Assembly (NCBI GenBank): GCA_002077045.2
Contig: KZ111167.1
Location: 127,304-191,303 of the forward strand
DNA from: Rachicladosporium sp. CCFEE 5018
Taxonomy: Eukaryota; Ascomycota; Dothideomycetes; Cladosporiales; Cladosporiaceae
Direction: 5' to 3'
Length of the DNA stretch: 64,000 nucleotides
The first letter of the stretch is position 1; every line of letters starts with the position of its first letter. Below, in pieces: positions 53,207 through 62,499 of this stretch. A program made the position numbers and the translations under genes. Under the pieces are notes generated by a model that saw only the letters and a list, made by a program, of their open reading frames with translations, was not told the DNA's origin and ran no database searches.

Positions 53207-53983
53207 ATGCGCACCACAGCATCACCCCTCGCGCTCCTTGCGCTCCCAGCCTTCGCCCTCGCCACGGTCAAACTCTCCGACTTCGCACCCAGAGCAGCAG
53301 GCGTGCAAGGCGCGTGCCAAGCAGTGTACTCGCAAGACATCGACGCCTGCAATGGCTCAGACTTCAGCGGCGGAGGATGCAGCACTGGCTGCATCGACGG
53401 ACTGGCGGCTATGATCGGACCCATACAAGCTGCTTGCGCGGCAAACCCGCCCCCGGGACAGAACATCATCACTGTGTATCTGGGAGGGAACGGACCGCAA
53501 TCGCTTTGTGGGCCAGCTGCGGCTGCAGCGGCGAGCTCGGCGGCTGCTGCTGCGAGTTCAGCTTCGAGTACGCAGGCTTATTCCTCGAGTGTTGCTAGCA
53601 GTACTGCGGCGCCAAGCTCGACTCAAGTCACATCGAGCGCTGTGGTGGAGTCGAGTACAATGTCAAGCAGCGCACCGGTGTCATCGACCGTAAGCACGTC
53701 GAGCGAGTCCAGCACATCTTCAGTCGTGTCCACCACCACAACGGCGCTCGTAGCCGGCACAACCTCATCACCAGCAGCAACGTCCGCATCATCCTCGACA
53801 GCGAAGTCGACTGCCTCATCTACTTCATCGTCAGCGGGAAGCGCGCAAACCTCGAACGGCAACACTAGTGGCGGTGGAAGTCCATTCGATGCTGCTGGGA
53901 CCTCGGCGGCAGCCTCGAATTCGGCCTCGGCATGGCTTGCCATTGCACTCTGTGCTTGCTCACTGTTTCTACTCGCTCGTTGA
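53207..53983 (+). CDS. GPI-anchored Ser/Thr-rich cell-wall protein with six-cysteine N-terminal domain
   Basis: This is a single-exon gene of 258 residues. A signal peptide (MRTTASPLALLALPAFALAT) is followed by a compact domain of about 85 residues with six Cys (QGACQAVY, DACNG, GGCSTGC, AACAAN, SLCG). A long Ala/Ser/Thr-rich stalk suited to O-mannosylation follows. The end is typical for GPI attachment: small residues (AASNSASA), then a hydrophobic tail WLAIALCACSLFLLAR at the very C-terminus. The product is expected at the plasma membrane or wall. The six-Cys spacing does not match the eight-Cys CFEM pattern. Start chosen at the ATG that opens the signal peptide. Confidence 0.8.
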   Translation: MRTTASPLALLALPAFALATVKLSDFAPRAAGVQGACQAVYSQDIDACNGSDFSGGGCSTGCIDGLAAMIGPIQAACAANPPPGQNIITVYLGGNGPQSLCGPAAAAAASSAAAAASSASSTQAYSSSVASSTAAPSSTQVTSSAVVESSTMSSSAPVSSTVSTSSESSTSSVVSTTTTALVAGTTSSPAATSASSSTAKSTASSTSSSAGSAQTSNGNTSGGGSPFDAAGTSAAASNSASAWLAIALCACSLFLLAR

Positions 53984-54612
53984 TGCACTCCCTCGCGAGC
54001 ATAGATCGAGTAGCACATTTACAGGACAAGCAAATGTCAGCTTTAGCGTCTCCTTCTTTTGTTGGAGACGGGCAGGAGAGATGCCCTAGATACCCACGAT
54101 TGGTGCATTGTTGCTTTCTGCTTTCACTGCGTCCATGGTCGACGTTTCTCAGCGGGCACACGGAAGCCACAGAGTAGAAAAACGGACGTGGCGTTGGGCG
54201 CTTGGACAGGCATGGTTGTACGATTGTCTCGCGGAGCAATGGCACGAGAACGGACGGAAGGGCTGAAGGAGTAGAAGAAGGTGTAATGCAGGCGACTTGT
54301 GTAGCGAAACGAAGAATCTTGTCCATGTCCCCTTGTCCGCTCTCAATTGCAGCCCGCGATCATAGTATCCTTTTAGTCAACGTGCGTGCCCTTGTACAGA
54401 GGTCGTGAGTATTGTATGCTATCTATCTAGTATCTCGTGCATGTAGCCGCTGAGACCCGGAGGTGAGCGCACAGACCCTGACGCAGCTTTGGCCACACGC
54501 GAGCTTATCTAGGAGCTCAACGTGCGAACATTTCTTTTCGATTCATTGACATTGACTCTCCACTCTCCACGACCGAAGGCAATCGCCAGTGCAACAGAAC
54601 CGTCAGTGCAGT
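53984..54612. other. Intergenic region between the GPI-protein and NADH dehydrogenase genes
   Basis: No gene was recognised. The right part is the promoter and leader of the dehydrogenase gene. Confidence 0.35.
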
Positions 54613-56444
54613 ATGGCGGGAGCACTGCGGCCGATGTGCGCCATGAGGCCAGCAATGGCTCTCATTGCGCCAGCAGCGAAAAGGAGCTTGGTATCCGCCA
54701 CGAGATCGACCCTACAGAAGACCTCCACGACCTCCCTCACAGGAAGCGCAAAGCTCACACTACCACGCGAGACCCTCCGCCAAAGCTTCAGGAGAGGCTA
54801 CGCGGACGGCGGCCCTCAAGTAATCCTCTCCCCCACGCCAAAACCCAAGAAGCGATTCCGAGTCCTCCGATTCCTATGGCGCGCAACCTACATCTCCATC
54901 CTCGGCGGCCTCGTCTATGGCTCCTACGGCATCTACCTCAACCGCCACCCCGGCGAGCAAGCCGAGCCAGACCCAACGAAGAAAACCCTCGTAGTCCTCG
55001 GCACAGGCTGGGGCTCCGTCTCGCTGCTCAAGAAACTCGACACAGAAAACTATAATGTGGTTGTCATCTCGCCTCGAAACTACTTCCTCTTCACGCCACT
55101 CTTGCCGTCCTGCACAACAGGCACAATCGAGCACCGCAGCATCATGGAACCCATCCGGAACTTCCTCCGCCACAAGAAAGCAGCAGTCAAGTATTACGAA
55201 GCCGAAGCCACGAAAATCGACTACGAGAAGCGCATCGTGTACATCAACGACGAATCCGAGATCAAAGGCGCCACCACCACCAACGAGGTCAAGTTCGACA
55301 TGCTCGTCGTCGGTGTCGGCGCCGAGAACGCAACCTTCGGCATCCCCGGCGTCCGCGAGCACGGCTGCTTCCTGAAAGAAGTCTCCGACGCGCAGCGAAT
55401 TCGCAAGCGCATCATGGACTGCTGCGAGACTGCCACCTTCAAGGATCAGTCGCCTGAGGAGATTAAGCGTCTCCTGCACATGGTCGTAGTAGGCGGTGGC
55501 CCCACTGGTGTGGAATTCGCCGGCGAGCTGCAAGATTTCTTCGAGAACGATCTCCGCAAATGGATCCCCGAGATCGCGAATAACTTCCACGTCACGCTTG
55601 TAGAGGCCTTACCGCAGGTGCTGCCGATGTTCAGCAAGAATCTGATTGATTACACGGAGCAAACGTTCAAGGAAGAGACGATTGAGATCAGAACGAAGAC
55701 TATGGTGAAGAACGTCACGGAGAAGTACATTGAGGCGGAGTACACCGATGCGGCGGGCGTGAAGCAGCTGGACAAAATCCCATACGGTCTCCTCGTCTGG
55801 GCCACAGGTAACGCTCTGCGACCCGTAGTAAAAGACCTCATGTCCCAGATCCCCGCGCAGAAGGACTCCCGCCGTGGGCTCGTCGTGAACGAATACCTCG
55901 TCGTGAAAGGCGCCGAGAATGTCTGGGCGATAGGCGACTGCGCGATAGCGAACTACGCTCCTACAGCCCAGGTCGCGTCGCAGGAAGGCGCTTTCCTCGC
56001 ACGGCTTTTCAACCAGATGGCCAAGACCGATGAGATCCAGGAGGAGCTCTCCTTGCTCTCGGAGAAGCAAGCCGTAGCCGCGAACAAAGAGCTACGCGAC
56101 GGTATCTTCGGCGATATTAAGGAGTTGCAGAAGCGGTTGCGCCGGGTGAAGCAGATGGGACCGTTTGAGTACTCGCATCAGGGCAGTCTGGCGTATATTG
56201 GGAGTGAGAAGGCTGTGGCGGATATTTCGTGGTTCACTGGTAACCTTGCGTCGGGTGGGCAATTGACGTATTTGTTCTGGAGGAGCGCGTATTTGAGCAT
56301 GTGCTTTAGCAGTAAGTTGCCCTGTTGTGAGTAAAGTGGTGAGAGGATGTGTGCTGACTTCTTACCGTAGCGAGGAACAGGGTGCTGGTCATCATGGACT
56401 GGATGAAGTCGTATGTCTTCGGACGCGACGTCTCGCGGGAGTAG
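54613..56444 (+). CDS. NDE1: Alternative (external type II) NADH:ubiquinone oxidoreductase, mitochondrial
   Basis: Exons are 54613-56311 and 56371-56444 with a 59-nt intron, giving 590 residues. NDH-2 enzymes oxidise NADH and reduce ubiquinone without proton pumping. The N-terminus is a basic presequence (to about residue 65), followed by FRVLRFLWRATYISILGGLV, a membrane segment that places the enzyme on the outer face of the inner membrane as in Nde1. The FAD-binding motif is LVVLGTGWGSVSLLKKLD. The NAD-binding motif is VVVGGGPTGVEFAGEL. The FAD C-terminal motif is VWAIGDCA. The small last exon restores the conserved C-terminus S|TRNRVLVIMDWMKSY..FGRDVSRE. No EF-hand insert is seen. Start chosen at MAGALRP. 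Confidence 0.92.
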
Positions 56445-57508
56445 AGACACGAACTCGTCAGTCGTAGACGACATGTGTGAGTAAGCTGCTAGACTTGGCC
56501 GGAGAGGTATAGAAGGGGATCTGGAGTTTGGAGGACGGCCTCGAGCCTGCCTGAGCAGGGAGAGCGCTTTGTGTATGTGTGCGATAGGAAGACAGAAGAG
56601 AATTGACTACTTCCACAGTGAGCTGATCTGGCTGCGGAGTTGCTCACCTGCGCGGGATGAAAGATCGTGCTGTGATACAGTGACTGACTGCCCTCGCTAC
56701 CGATAGCTGTGGTTACCGCGACACCCCGGAGTATCGACGCCATTCACGTCGAAAGACGGCGACTTCCACAGTCCGAGAAGTTACTGGTATCATCGCACGG
56801 TCGTTACTGCTGGCACACGCACGCAGTGCATCATGCTGTCTGTGCCGCTTGGGGTGGATGCTGTGCATATGAGCACCCATGTCAGCACCCATGTCGGCGA
56901 AATGCAGGCGGCTTGGCAAGGACATGGACTTCGACTTCGACTTTGTCTGAGCCGGCAGATATATGTGCGGCCACGAGAACAGATAAGTAACAGCAATAGC
57001 AGCACCATGTGGCCGTCGGTTCAACACCGGCTCACCACGTGGTCGCCGTCCATAATGCTCCTTCTCGATCCCGTGCTGAACTCCACCCTCCCACAGCCAA
57101 GCAGCCTGCCCGCCAAAGCCAAGAGCATACCAAGACGCACCCAAGACCCGGCATCTGAACTGCATCATCTCTGCATGTGCGAGTGACAGCAAGAAGAGTG
57201 ACCTCGCTTCACGTTCCCAGTGCCCTCACTGCCGTCTCTCTTTCCCGTCTTGTCCTCTCGTGTCCTTGTCCCGGTGTTCTTGCGGTAGCTCAATCGAGAA
57301 CACGCATTGGCCATTCCTCGCAGGGCTTTCCACTGGTCATATTCTCCAGAGCCCAAGAGTCCGGGGCCCCACGCGCGCAGCTCGCGGTCAGAGCGGCAGA
57401 TCGACTCAGGCTCAGATTCCTAACAGGGTGCAGGTATATAGATCATGAAGGACCCCACATGTGAGCGATCGGTCACTATCGCGCGAGAGCTTCTCAGCGA
57501 CGAGCACA
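56445..57508. other. Gene-poor region upstream of the Dal5-type transporter
   Basis: About 1.06 kb without a supportable gene. A short local repeat of CACCCATGTC occurs near 56875-56900. Confidence 0.35.
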
Positions 57509-59190
57509 ATGGACAAATCTGACTTCGCAGCAGCTCGCGTTGAGGTTCGGGACCCATCGCCGACTTCCAGCGATGAGAAGGGTGGCTTTCGTGGGAGCGA
57601 GCCGGAGCTGTTGACGTGGACGGAGGAAGAGGAACGGCGGATTCGGAGGAAGCTAGACTGGAGGATTGTGCCTCTCGTCACTTTACTGTATCTGCTGTGT
57701 TTCCTCGACAGAGGTAGGTCATCCCCGTACGCTGTTGTGAAATCAAGGAGGACGCTGACAATACGCACCCAGCGAATGTCGGCAATGCGCGAATTCAAGG
57801 CATGGCCAAAGACCTTAACCTCGTGGGCTATCGCTTTAACTGGGCGCTCACGGTCTTCTACTTCACCTACACGGCCGTCGAGATTCCTAGCAACGCAGTG
57901 CTGAAGTATGTCGGACCGAAACTCTGGATCCCCTTCCTCGTCCTCTCGTTCGGAATCGTGAGCATGTGCACCGCTTTCGTGCAGTCCTTCAACGGACTCT
58001 GCGTCGCTCGTGCAGCGCTCGGACTAGCAGAAGGTGGCGTCATGCCCGGCATCGCGTTCTTCCTATCGTCCTTCTACCGCCGAGGCGAGCTTCTCTTCCG
58101 CGTTGGAATCTTCGTCTCGGCTGCCTCAATGGCTGGCGCGTTTGGCGGCCTGTTCGCAACCGGCCTCGCCCGAATCCCAAGATGGGGCACCGATTCAACG
58201 CCCATCCACACCTGGCGGAACATCTTCTTCTTCGAGGGACTCATCACCATCGCTGTGGCGATCGCTGCGCCGTTCTTGATGCAGACGAAGCCAGAGGAGT
58301 GCAAGTTCCTCACACCGAGGGAGCAGCTCATCGCCGCGGAACGCCTGGCACGCGAGCACAGAGCCAAGGCTCACGAGGTGGTCAAGTGGAAGCATGTCAA
58401 GATGGCAGTGTTCAATGTGAACAACGTCGTGTGCGCCTTCGGCTTCTTCTTCGTCAACGTCACAGTGCAGTCGTTCTCACTATTCCTCCCTTCGATCCTA
58501 GCAGATCTAGGATGGACAGCGACTCGGGCACAGCTGTATAGCGGTAAGTGCTGTTTCCCGCAACGAGAGCAATGAGCCGGTGCTGACTCTTGATCAAGTT
58601 CCACCTTATATCGTCGCCTGCCTGATCTCAATCAGCGTAGCGTTCGTTTCGGATCGCACGAAGATGAGAGGCATCTACCTCGCGACCTTCCCCTTGCTTT
58701 GCGTAATAGGCTTCACGATTCTCCGCGTCTCCAACAACGAGAACTTGAAGTACATGGCTGTCTTTTTCTCTGCAGCTGGCGCCTTCCCCGGTGGTCCCGG
58801 ATTTCTCTCCTGGGGCCTTAATAACGCCGCCGGACCAGCCGTGAGGGCAGTAAGTGGCGGATACATTGTCGCAATCGGGAGCTTCGGTGCGATTGTCGCT
58901 ACAGGGACTTATTTACTTTCTGGTAATACCTTAATCGATTCGCAATCAATTGTTAATCGATTCCTCATGCTGACTTTTCTGCAGATGCGCCTCGTTACCC
59001 AATCGGACATACGATCAATCTGGTCGCTCAGGTCATTGTTGCTTGTCTGGCGACGTTCGGAATGTTCTACATTATGCGGGAGAACAAGTTGAGGGCTGCC
59101 GGGAAACGTGATCACAGGATCGAGGGCATGAGTGAGGAGGAGCAGGATGAATTGGGATATCTTCATCCTGAATTCAGGTACATCCAGTAG
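57509..59190 (+). CDS. MFS anion:cation symporter, Dal5/allantoate permease type
   Basis: There are four exons, 57509-57713, 57773-58543, 58599-58922 and 58985-59190, with introns of 59, 55 and 62 nt, giving 501 residues. The family imports allantoate, ureidosuccinate, nicotinate or similar carboxylates. Diagnostic runs are RRKLDWRIVPLVTLLYLLCF, then DR|ANVGNARIQGMAKDL, then VEIPSNAVLKYVGPKLWIP, ARAALGLAEGGVMPGIAFFL and TWRNIFFFEGL. The second half has PPYIVACLISISVAFVSDR and GLNNAAGPAVRAVSGGYIV. The end D|APRYPIGHTINL and DELGYLHPEFRYIQ matches the family exactly. About 12 membrane segments are present. Substrate cannot be read. All four joins keep frame. Confidence 0.9.
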
Positions 59191-59616
59191 GTAAGGCTGT
59201 AGAAGCTGTCTTACTCTCGCCTGAACTTCTGCCACTGTCAATGCACCATTCGAGGAAGTCGTGATGCGATGACGAAGTCGTCGCTGATAGGAGCAGCCCG
59301 GTCTATCGTTACATCATCAGCCCAGTGCCTTCCTAGGTTAAAACCCAATGGACCTTTCGTGAAGCTCGAGCTGCGCATACTGCACGAATGGCCCGACCTT
59401 CGCGGGCTCCTTAGTGTGCGGACATCGCAGGTGGTACGATCCCGCCCCAGTGATCTTGCCAGCGCGCTCTCCACAGGAGCAAGGAAGCTTCGCTGAAGTC
59501 GATTGCCTGAGCTTCACTGGCTGTTGGTGTCTTCGTGACGGACATGCGGGCGTGACAGAACGTTGCAGCCGTCCTCCCTCGCAGCGGTCTCTTCACCAAG
59601 TAAGCTTGATATCCCT
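59191..59616. other. Convergent intergenic region
   Basis: Lies between the transporter and ALB1-like 3' ends. Nothing recognised. Confidence 0.35.
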
Positions 59617-60207
59617 TCAAGTCACTTCGTCGATTTCCTCCGTCGCTGTTTCAGCCACAACAGGTGCATTCGCCGACTCCGTTGCGAGCTCCTCGGTGGG
59701 TCGAGTCGCATTCTCGGCGATGATACCATCCAGTTCCTGCTCCATGGTGCTAACATCTCCCTCCCCGTCCACGCCCTCGACCTCATCCTCCCACTCATCC
59801 TCCCCACCCTCCACTTCCCCATCCACCTCCCCCTCCCCACCCTTCTTCATCTCCACAGCAACCCCATCAATCTCCTCCCACGCCTTAGCCCTCTCAGCAA
59901 CCTTCCTAGCTCTCCCCTTACTCTTCTCCACCTTCACCTCATGCTTTGCCGAGTTCCGCTCAGCAAACTCCAACGCCTTGACCTGGCGTTGCCTTTGCTG
60001 GCGCGTGAGCGTCTTGCCTTTTGCAGCTTTCTTGTGCACGCCAGCGGCTTGAGCGGTGTAGAGCCAGTGTTCGTTTGCTGGAGCGGAGTCTTTCGCGGAT
60101 TTGGTGGAGGTGGGGTTGGGGTCTTTGGGAGGGGGTGAGGCGGCACGGCGGAAGGCGCGGGAGTGGGTTGAGACGGTGCGACGTTTGGGAGCGGTGGGTT
60201 TGGCCAT
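59617..60207 (-). CDS. ALB1: Ribosome biogenesis factor Alb1-like
   Basis: This is a single-exon gene of 196 residues. Alb1 works with Arx1 on pre-60S particles during nuclear export. The N-terminus is strongly basic (MAKPTAPKRRTVSTHSRAFR), followed by the core helix LTRQQRQRQVKALEFAERNS and KHEVKVEKSKGRARKVAERA, then KAWEEIDG, a pattern I associate with fungal Alb1. The C-terminal third is acidic (EVEGGEDEWEDEVEGVDGEG), as in many nucleolar shuttling factors. No catalytic motif exists, so the call rests on pattern memory and composition. It could also be another small nucleolar protein. Confidence 0.58.
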   Translation of the reverse strand: MAKPTAPKRRTVSTHSRAFRRAASPPPKDPNPTSTKSAKDSAPANEHWLYTAQAAGVHKKAAKGKTLTRQQRQRQVKALEFAERNSAKHEVKVEKSKGRARKVAERAKAWEEIDGVAVEMKKGGEGEVDGEVEGGEDEWEDEVEGVDGEGDVSTMEQELDGIIAENATRPTEELATESANAPVVAETATEEIDEVT

Positions 60208-60408
60208 GGTTGCGATGTAGGTGTGTAAGTCATTGACTAAAGAATTTCTTTGTTCGTCTAAACAATTCGCACGCTAGCGTGGTTTGGCATGTGAAAGTCG
60301 CAAGCACCTGACAAAGCTCATATTGGTCCCTTGCCACAACCACATCCTCTTACATGACACTATCTGGTCGGAAGTATTATTACAGCACTCCGACATAGTG
60401 CTCTGGAC
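60208..60408. promoter_or_regulatory. Bidirectional promoter, ALB1-like and ubiquitin hydrolase genes
   Basis: 201 nt between divergent starts. No clear motif. Confidence 0.4.
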
Positions 60409-62499
60409 ATGGAGACACGATACGCCCTCCCAGACAGGGTCTCACCATCACTCAAGCTCCCGGCCCTTCCAAATCTCCTCGCCTACGCAGTCGCAATAGT
60501 CTTCATCCTCTACCAAGTAGCCGTCAGCTACGAGCTCGCGACCCTCTCGCCTGTGGAGCTCGTCTGGAACGGTCTGGTGTACATTACTCCTACTCGTCTC
60601 CTTCTCGGCGCCGTGAAACGATCCGAACTACGCCAGAATAGCAGCACATGGTCCCAGACTCATGCCGCAAAGTCAGAGGCGATAAGAAGTCTGCTCGGCC
60701 TTGGTAGTGGAGCTCTGCTGCAGCACCTACCGGCAGCGGGGAGCAACATAGTGCGCCGCCTTAGCCTAGCAACCAGCAAAGTGCAGTCGAATACGCCGCC
60801 TGGACTAGGGAACTGGGACAACTCCTGCTATCAGAACTCCGTGCTGCAGGGTCTGAGCGCAGTAGAAGCGCTGAGACCATACCTGGCGATAGTTGCTGCA
60901 GTAGATGCGGAGGCTGCAGACAGCACGAGTGCGGCTCTGCAGGAAACGGTAGGGAAGCTGAACGATGGCACTCAGAACGGGAAGCACTTCTGGACGCCTG
61001 CAAAGCTAAAGAGCATGAGTAGCTGGCAGCAGCAGGATGCGCAAGAGTACTACAGTAAGATCGTGGACGAGCTGGAAAAGGAGGGCGTGAAGGCATTCAG
61101 CTCTTCGCAGACGATGGCCGGACTGGAGGCTGTCACGCAGGAAAACGCTTCAAAGGGCGAGCAAACCACACATGCAGGGCCGATCAATCCACTCGAAGGT
61201 CTCCTAGCTCAACGCGTCTCCTGCACCCGCTGCAACGCCTCCGAAGGCCTTTCAATGATCCCCTTCAACTGCCTTACAGTCCCCCTAGGCTCCGAAACCT
61301 CCTACGACCTCGTCGACTGCCTCTCGGAATACACCGCGCTGGAAGAGATCACAGATGTGGAATGCACAAAATGCACACTCCTCAAAGCACAAGCCGAGCT
61401 GCAACGTCGCTTACCGACATCTACGTTCGAACCCACATCCCCTGACATCAAGGCACTTCTTGACCTTCCCCCAGCTCTCCGTGTAGCCATGGCCGAGCGC
61501 CTGACAGCTATCAACGAAGCCCTCGAGACGGATGACTTCAGCGACAAGACTCTCACAAAAACCTGCCAGATCTCCAAAGCGAACCGCGTATTGAGCACAA
61601 AGACACGACAAGCTGTGATTGGACGGCCGCCGAAGGCACTGGTCGTGCACGTTCAACGGAGTGTCTTCGATGAGATGACGGGAGCGCAGCGGAAGAATTA
61701 CGCGGCGGTGAGATATCCGGAGGTGTTGGATTTGGGGCCGTGGGTTGTGGGGTATGACAAGGAGGAGGATCAGAGTGAGGGAAAGGGATCAAGTGATGCG
61801 AATGTATCGATGCTGGAAGGGACGAGGAGGAAAGGGGAGTGCTTGTATCAGCTGAAGGCTGTTGTTACGCACTATGGGCGGCATGAGAATGGACATTACA
61901 TTGCTTACCGACAGCACTCGCCAGCGTCCAAGGATACTGGAAGCGAGCGTGACGACGACACTACCACTAACATGCGCGAGCTTGAAGGCAACGAGGCGCC
62001 TTGGTGGCGGCTAAGCGACGAAGATGTTTCGCCTGTGTCAAGAGACGATGTGCTGGGCCAGGGAGGCGTCTTCATGCTATTTTACGAGCGCATACCGTCA
62101 CCAGAGAAACCCGAAGAGACATTCCACCCGGTGCCTGCGATAGCAGATGGGACTGCGGAGCCGATCGCTGCTAGTCAGTCGACGAGCGAAGACGAATCTC
62201 TGGTACGAGGGGAGGCAGAGGACGCCTCAGGTTTGCTAGCCTCGCAGGACGACGGCCTGGCCCTTGCCACTTCTACGCTTTTACCTACCGACGAGCAGCA
62301 AGTGGGCGCAAGTCAAGACTACGATCACGAATGCTCAACAGGGGCGACGACAGAAGACGAGTCCGAAGCCGACGTCGACGACGCTCCTGCACTCGGCCCT
62401 GTACAGCCCGTGCCACAGCTACGAATGCGCACCGCGCGGATAGAGGAGCGGAAAGATGGAGGATTTGGCGCCAGGCAGAGGTTCGTGGAGGCTTCTTGA
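60409..62499 (+). CDS. UBP1: Membrane-anchored ubiquitin-specific protease (Ubp1/USP30 type)
   Basis: This is a single-exon gene of 696 residues. USP-family cysteine proteases remove ubiquitin. The Cys box GLGNWDNSCYQNSVLQGL places catalytic Cys at residue 140. The DAQEYYSKIVDEL block and the His box THYGRHENGHYIAYRQH (His 496) follow, with WWRLSDEDVSPV. Zinc-ribbon cysteines are CTRC and CTKC. Near the N-terminus a hydrophobic segment (LLAYAVAIVFILYQVAVSYE, residues 24-43) precedes the catalytic domain, as in yeast Ubp1 (ER/endosome) and animal USP30 (mitochondrial outer membrane). The C-terminal 150 residues are acidic and disordered-looking. The active-site Asn of USP boxes is partly varied (GNWDN for GNTCF/GNLGN types), but the Cys is intact. 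Confidence 0.88.
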   Translation: METRYALPDRVSPSLKLPALPNLLAYAVAIVFILYQVAVSYELATLSPVELVWNGLVYITPTRLLLGAVKRSELRQNSSTWSQTHAAKSEAIRSLLGLGSGALLQHLPAAGSNIVRRLSLATSKVQSNTPPGLGNWDNSCYQNSVLQGLSAVEALRPYLAIVAAVDAEAADSTSAALQETVGKLNDGTQNGKHFWTPAKLKSMSSWQQQDAQEYYSKIVDELEKEGVKAFSSSQTMAGLEAVTQENASKGEQTTHAGPINPLEGLLAQRVSCTRCNASEGLSMIPFNCLTVPLGSETSYDLVDCLSEYTALEEITDVECTKCTLLKAQAELQRRLPTSTFEPTSPDIKALLDLPPALRVAMAERLTAINEALETDDFSDKTLTKTCQISKANRVLSTKTRQAVIGRPPKALVVHVQRSVFDEMTGAQRKNYAAVRYPEVLDLGPWVVGYDKEEDQSEGKGSSDANVSMLEGTRRKGECLYQLKAVVTHYGRHENGHYIAYRQHSPASKDTGSERDDDTTTNMRELEGNEAPWWRLSDEDVSPVSRDDVLGQGGVFMLFYERIPSPEKPEETFHPVPAIADGTAEPIAASQSTSEDESLVRGEAEDASGLLASQDDGLALATSTLLPTDEQQVGASQDYDHECSTGATTEDESEADVDDAPALGPVQPVPQLRMRTARIEERKDGGFGARQRFVEAS

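Noticed and set aside
52779..53414. Plus-strand open frame of 211 codons overlapping the GPI-protein gene
   Set aside because: It overlaps the signal peptide and Cys domain in another frame, has Pro/His/Thr-rich composition typical of a shadow, and shows no domain.
54874..55590. Minus-strand ORF of 238 codons opposite the NADH dehydrogenase gene
   Set aside because: It is the complement of a conserved coding region with strong third-position bias, hence an antisense shadow.
57290..57320. tRNA-like string GGTAGCTCAATCGAGAACACG
   Set aside because: It resembles a D-arm, but no acceptor stem, anticodon arm or T-arm GGTTCGAATC-like box follows at the right spacing.
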